Below, in pieces: positions 58,149-64,000 of a stretch of DNA of 64,000 bases (position 1 is the stretch's first letter; each line of letters opens with the position of its first letter). Under the pieces are notes generated by a model. It saw only the letters and a program-made list of their open reading frames with translations, searched no databases and was not told the DNA's origin. The stretch lies in contig NW_020312447.1 in the NCBI RefSeq assembly GCF_002999335.1, positions 124,001 to 188,000 of the forward strand. Direction: 5' to 3'. Made by a program: the position numbers and the translations under genes. This stretch comes from Cyclospora cayetanensis (taxonomy: Eukaryota > Apicomplexa > Conoidasida > Eucoccidiorida > Eimeriidae).

Positions 58149-59339
58149 GATGAAGCTGCATGCAGTTAGCGGAAGGCTGGTAGCGGTCAGTGGCAACCAC
58201 TCGAACCGAGCAGGCTTAGGGCCCGGGGCTTGAATCCCCCCCCACCCCTCAACCCTGTGCCTTGATGATCATGAGGCCCCCTTCCCCCCTCCCCCATCCC
58301 GCCTCCCCGCCAGCCTTCGTGCGTCTATAGCTTCATATTTCAAGAATCGCTCGCGACTCTTGAAATATGAAGGGACAAGGGCAGCACTAAGACCTCTTTG
58401 AGACGCACCTCGCCCTTTATACGTAGACTATATAAGCACCCTTGAGCGTTTTTTTGGAAGAACGCCCCTATCCCCTCCTCCGGATCGCCTCGCTTCTACA
58501 CGGCGAACGGCGGAGACGCCTTGAAATGCAGTGTGGCTCCTGCTGCTAGCCTTCCCTCCCCACCTAGTCGCCCTTTCTCCCCGCCCCGCACCTCCTCCCT
58601 TTACCCCCTAGGCTTAGCTTCCGCGGAGTGCGCAACCCTCCGCTCGTTCCCCAGCCGCCTCCCGCGCCCTCCTCCCGTCTCTGCTGGCACATCTATAGCT
58701 CCCTGTGTAGACGACGCGTGGGCCCCGTGAAGCAGCAGCAAGCGTCGCTGCCAAGCAGAGGGCCTCGCCCCCAGGTGTACAGGCCAACCAACCGCCACGA
58801 CACCGCGAACCGAGAAAAAGGCTAGTCCCTTCTAAACCTAGTTGCTGACCCCAAAACCGCCGTCTACAGTTTCTTCACGTCCATGAACCCCCCAAGGAAA
58901 GCGGCTCGCACAGCCCCAAGACGCCCTCAAGCGAGAGGCCCGCCACGCGCGGGATAAGGCTGCCCGTGCCCTAGGGGGCGTCCTTCCCTCCCCCTCTACG
59001 CGCAACAGCCAAACTAATTGTGCTTGGGAGCCAATGAGAACGGGAGGCGCCGACCCCACGGGCTCCAATAAAGTGCTCTAACAGAATGCCATCTCAGTTC
59101 TCCCCTCGGCCTTTGTCGGGATCCGACGACCCCGCAGAACGCACACAGGAAGAACCTCGGTTTGGCCCCTGAGCAGTGCAGGTCAGGGCCCATATACACC
59201 CCAAGAGCCTTCCAGCATGCGCACTACTGCCGTAAGCGAGTTCACTGCTCGGTGTGCCCGCCTGCCTAGGCAGCGCCGAACCTCCGACCGAGGAGGGCCC
59301 CTGTAAGCGGGTCGGGAGGGGTGGCGGCTTTTTCACCCT
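58149..59339. other. Intergenic region with a palindrome
   Basis: No gene was recognised. The DNA is C-rich on the plus strand at 58220-58320 and 58480-58700. It contains the inverted repeat at 58331-58372. Confidence 0.6.
58331..58372. repeat. Inverted repeat with AT-rich arms
   Basis: Arms of about 20 bases (15 perfect: CTTCATATTTCAAGA; then one mismatch and four more pairs), nearly touching at the centre. It lies about 180 bases upstream of the candidate minus-strand gene's ATG at 58148, so it could be a regulatory palindrome. Confidence 0.8.
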
Positions 59340-60568
<1,229 letters not shown>

Positions 60569-63500
60569 TTTCACCGGTTTGCAGAATTGTGTAGGGATTA
60601 AAGAGAAAGACTGGCGGCAGCCCTAGGGAGGGGCCCGAGGCCGCGGCAATACAGCTGCAGTGTCTGTACACGGCCCAGAGAGTCCAGCAGCCAAAAAAAT
60701 ACTGACGAAGAGCACCCGCGTTACGTCAGATCGCAAACTCTTGTTCCCCCTGCATCAAAACGCGCAGGCAATGCCAAGCACACCCGCCACGTGTCTCGGG
60801 ACCGCAGCTGTGCATTCCCAAGAAGGCCCTTGCTGAGCGAGAAGCCCCTCGTCATGCGTGAGTTTCCCCATAAAAGAGGCGTTATGCGCCACATGCCCCT
60901 AGAGAACGCACGCACGGCACCTGGCAGGAGCACTGCGCATGATCACGGCTCGAATCTCTGCCTTTACGAGCCGTTGGTAGTCCACAGAGAGGCAAGAGAT
61001 GCAGGAAACGGGTCAGAGGCACACACGATTGACAGAAGCACTCAGTATCTGCGGCGAAGGCCCCAACGGCTCTGTCGCTGCTGGCAGTCAAGTCCGACGC
61101 ACGGAAGGGGCAGGAGTTCCCCACCAGCACGAACTTCAAGCAATTCTGCTAAAGACATCGGAGAAAAGAGCAAGGGGCAGGGGCGGCGCACGGACAGCAG
61201 CACCACAACGGAGTCAAACAGCAGCAGCGGCCACGGCGAGGGAGCGAAGGGTGGCAGAGCGCCCTCCGCCCCCGTCCCCCAGGCCTCGGATCACCGTGAA
61301 GACGTAAATGGAAGAGAAGAGCATTATCCGAGGGAGTGCGTAATACACGATGAGTCTGCTGCTGCCCCCAACTGCGGCGGTTGGGGGGCAACCACAAACC
61401 GCTCTCCGCGCGATACGCCCTACACCCCAAAGCGCCACCAGCACCCCTAACCTACATAAACGAGCCTTCGAGTCCCAAAGAGAGCGTTTTCTTTCGTGCG
61501 GCTAAACCACAAAGCCGATAACCTAGACCCTTGAGATGAACCTCCAGCAGCGCGGCTTCAGGCGCCGCAGCAGCGGCGTCATGCCTGCTTGCCGCACCGG
61601 GGCCGCTGCTGCAGCAACCGGGACTGCCCTAAGTTTCAGCGCTTACGTTAGCACTTAGCCCTATTGCTGCATTGGAGCCCAAGGGGTGGCCTAATGGGCT
61701 CTTTTTTCAGCCTTCAAAAGGGCCTCAGGCCCCCGGTTTGGGGGACTTTTCTCTTAGACCCCCACCCGCCACGCGCATGCCTACCGTACCTGGCTAACCG
61801 CCATCCGACTGCTCTGTCTCCACTTAGCCAATACAGAATTGAACGCAGCGCAGCTGTCGGAAGGACTAGGTAGAAGGTACGAACAGACGGCGCAGCTTAG
61901 TGGCAGCCGCTCGCATAATCCCGTATGGGTTGCCCTTTACACAAACGTGCTGTAGTGGGGGCTCCTCAGGTGCTTACGAGAGTTACGAGTAGTGGCACGT
62001 GATTAACCCTCTCTAAAGAGAGAGCTCGGGGACCCTAATATTTGGAGACGAGGGCCAAAATCTGCAGCCATTTCCCGGAGCATGCAGTAGGCCTTATTTT
62101 CAAGAATACTGAACTATATAGCGGAAGTGTACAACGCTTCAGCTAGAAATCTCCGTAGAAGGATTCTTTTAGCCACAAAATTAAACATAAAACTTAATAG
62201 AAAGTTGTTGCTTCTTCTTCGAAAGGGGCCTCCTCTCTCCGCGCCGTTGGCGCCGAGGGTCCAGTGTTGAGGGAAGAGAAACAACTAGAGCGCACGCTGC
62301 TGCACCCTCAAAACACCATGAGCAGGAACAACCAGTTGCAACTAGCATCTAGGGTAAACGCACTTAGCATTGCATCCTACGGTGAAGAGTTGATGATGCT
62401 CTGCAAAACGATATTCATTCACACGGTAACGAACAGACTGTACTCTACAAGCAGTGTATACGAAGAGCCACACGAAACAGTCGATTCTTTACTAATATTA
62501 ATCACGGAAGATCTAGTACGTTGAAAAGTTTCTATATGTAGTACAGCACACTACACAGTCAGTTCAGACTTCGCACCCTTCAAAGCCTTGTCGCAGTGAC
62601 AGCTGACGTTCACGTTTCAGCACACAGAGAGACTGCCAGGAAAAGAAGACAGAGGGCAGCCAATCAACACCCTAAAGGCCGAAGTCAAAGTATTTGGCTA
62701 GGGACCTGTAGATCCTTGCTCTTAAGGGCCAGAATGCTCCGCAGTTATCATTAATCTGCCCCCTTTGCACAGTTGTTTCTTGATTAAGATCTACTCTTTC
62801 GGGCTCAGTGCTTTTTGGGTGGCCTACCTACTTTGCCGTATAGCAGACTACACCTCACTTGGCACCTTCTGTTACTGATTATGTTAATTAAGAAATGCTT
62901 TTTTTAAAGAAATCGACTGCTGGGTGTGGCTCTTCGTGTATCTTCTTGTTTGTAGAGCATAGGCAGCTCTTTACACTAGGGAGCAATGTTGTGTGCCTAC
63001 GCGCTAATAACTGCATGCAACCAGCCTACTGTGAATAAGAGTGTTCAGAGGGTACAACAACGCACACCCTAGCTGTCCCTCTCTCTTCGTGCAGGGGCTT
63101 TGTGGGGTGATGGCAGGGAGAGAGTGGGAACTATTGTGGAAAAACTTTCATCAACTGTCTGTCGAATTTGTGGTGCGCGGGGGGCTAAAAGAGTCTTCCT
63201 GCGGAGATTTCAAAGGGTTTGGAAATTTTACACATCGTGTCGTGTTGCTTGTGGATAGCTGTTCTGTGTAGGGTGCTGCAAGAAATACTAGTTCGCCAAG
63301 CTTTTTGTATGCGGGCGACTGGAATGAATAATCGAAGAATACGGCTAGCTGCATCTTGTGCTTTCTCTCACTCCTAGACTCCAAATACCACGGCCTCAAA
63401 GCAAAGAGGTAAGACCCATCTTTAGCACCCACAAGGCAGCTCCTTCAGCGTCGAACATGAAATTCCTGCCGCAGGTTTCTTCTTTGAGATCACGGAGGAG

Positions 63501-64000
63501 CTTTACTTCGAGCAGTGTAGCAACAAGCGCGGAGGTTTTAGGCCATCGTAGAGCCACGAAATGACTCTGGATGGTGGAGCATGCGAGAATTATGGTGGCC
63601 ATATCGAATGGGAGTACAAGGAGTTGATTCTTGGTGCCGCTACCGACTACACTCATCAGATGGCTCCTTTGGGCACGATAAAAGACTAACCAACAGTCCG
63701 CAGCAAAAAGAGTAAATTTGTTGTAGGAGACCACGCGCCAATCAGGTTTTTATACTGTATCATTTTGTTTCATCGAAGAATTTGCTTCATGCTGGTGGAT
63801 CAGTTCAGCTATTCATGCACTGCATTCGTTGCATAAAACGAGAAGCCAGCTCCATGCTACACAGCTAAACGTTGTGTACCAGTGTACCGTGCTGCAGTGC
63901 GCAATCGTATCGCAATGTTCGTACTGCTAAAAAGGCGAAGGAGCTTACATCGCAGCCCCGCTCCTCGCTCTTCTCGAGCTGGAACCCGTTAAATCATGCG
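60569..64000. other. 3' end of window, no gene called
   Basis: From 60.6 to about 61.6 kb the DNA still carries GC-rich and CAG-like sequence and some coding-like minus-strand frames (for example LKFVLVGNSCPF near 61100, and a hydrophobic stretch near 61340), without a supportable model. Beyond 61.7 kb it is repeat-poor with only motif-free frames. The UBE2D promoter should lie just above 60568. Confidence 0.5.

Overview
The window looks like nuclear DNA of an apicomplexan, most likely an Eimeria species. Evidence: genes with many short GT-AG introns; CAG/CTG trinucleotide runs that put homopolymers of Gln, Ala, Ser and Leu inside otherwise conserved enzymes; and several enzymes that begin with a signal peptide followed by a basic transit-like stretch, the bipartite signal used to reach the apicoplast. 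Repeat-rich and repeat-poor DNA alternate on a 10 kb scale, as described for chicken Eimeria chromosomes. The species cannot be fixed from sequence alone.

Layout. 0.3-11.8 kb (repeat-rich): an RbBP5/Swd1-like COMPASS subunit (minus), diverging from a class IV-type histone deacetylase with a secretory leader (plus), then an organellar phenylalanyl-tRNA synthetase (plus). 12.9-15.1 kb: NAD(P)HX epimerase (minus), with two unusual intron donors. 15-24.6 kb: repeat-poor and almost gene-free, holding a long, nearly identical inverted repeat (17.8-20.2 kb). 24.6-26.1 kb: a four-exon secreted protein (minus). 27.2-31.0 kb: tRNA-modifying GTPase MnmE with a probable apicoplast leader (plus). 31.7-about 41 kb: a GCN2-type eIF2-alpha kinase with a HisRS-like domain (minus), full of CAG and Ser repeats. 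45.0-46.1 kb: a TYW5-type JmjC tRNA hydroxylase (minus). 49.7-50.3 kb: a small secreted single-pass membrane protein (plus). 52.1-56.8 kb: a 1561-residue Gln-rich coiled-coil protein with a 23-residue tandem repeat (minus). 57.1-58.1 kb: candidate exons of an unidentified gene. 59.3-60.6 kb: ubiquitin-conjugating enzyme E2 of the UBC4/UBE2D type (minus). The last 3 kb is repeat-poor and holds nothing I recognise.

These are independent eukaryotic genes, not an operon. Two themes recur: translation and tRNA function (PheRS, MnmE, TYW5, GCN2) and chromatin or protein acetylation (RbBP5, HDAC). Exon boundaries were worked out by hand from splice consensus, reading-phase agreement and recalled family motifs; no alignment or database search was run.
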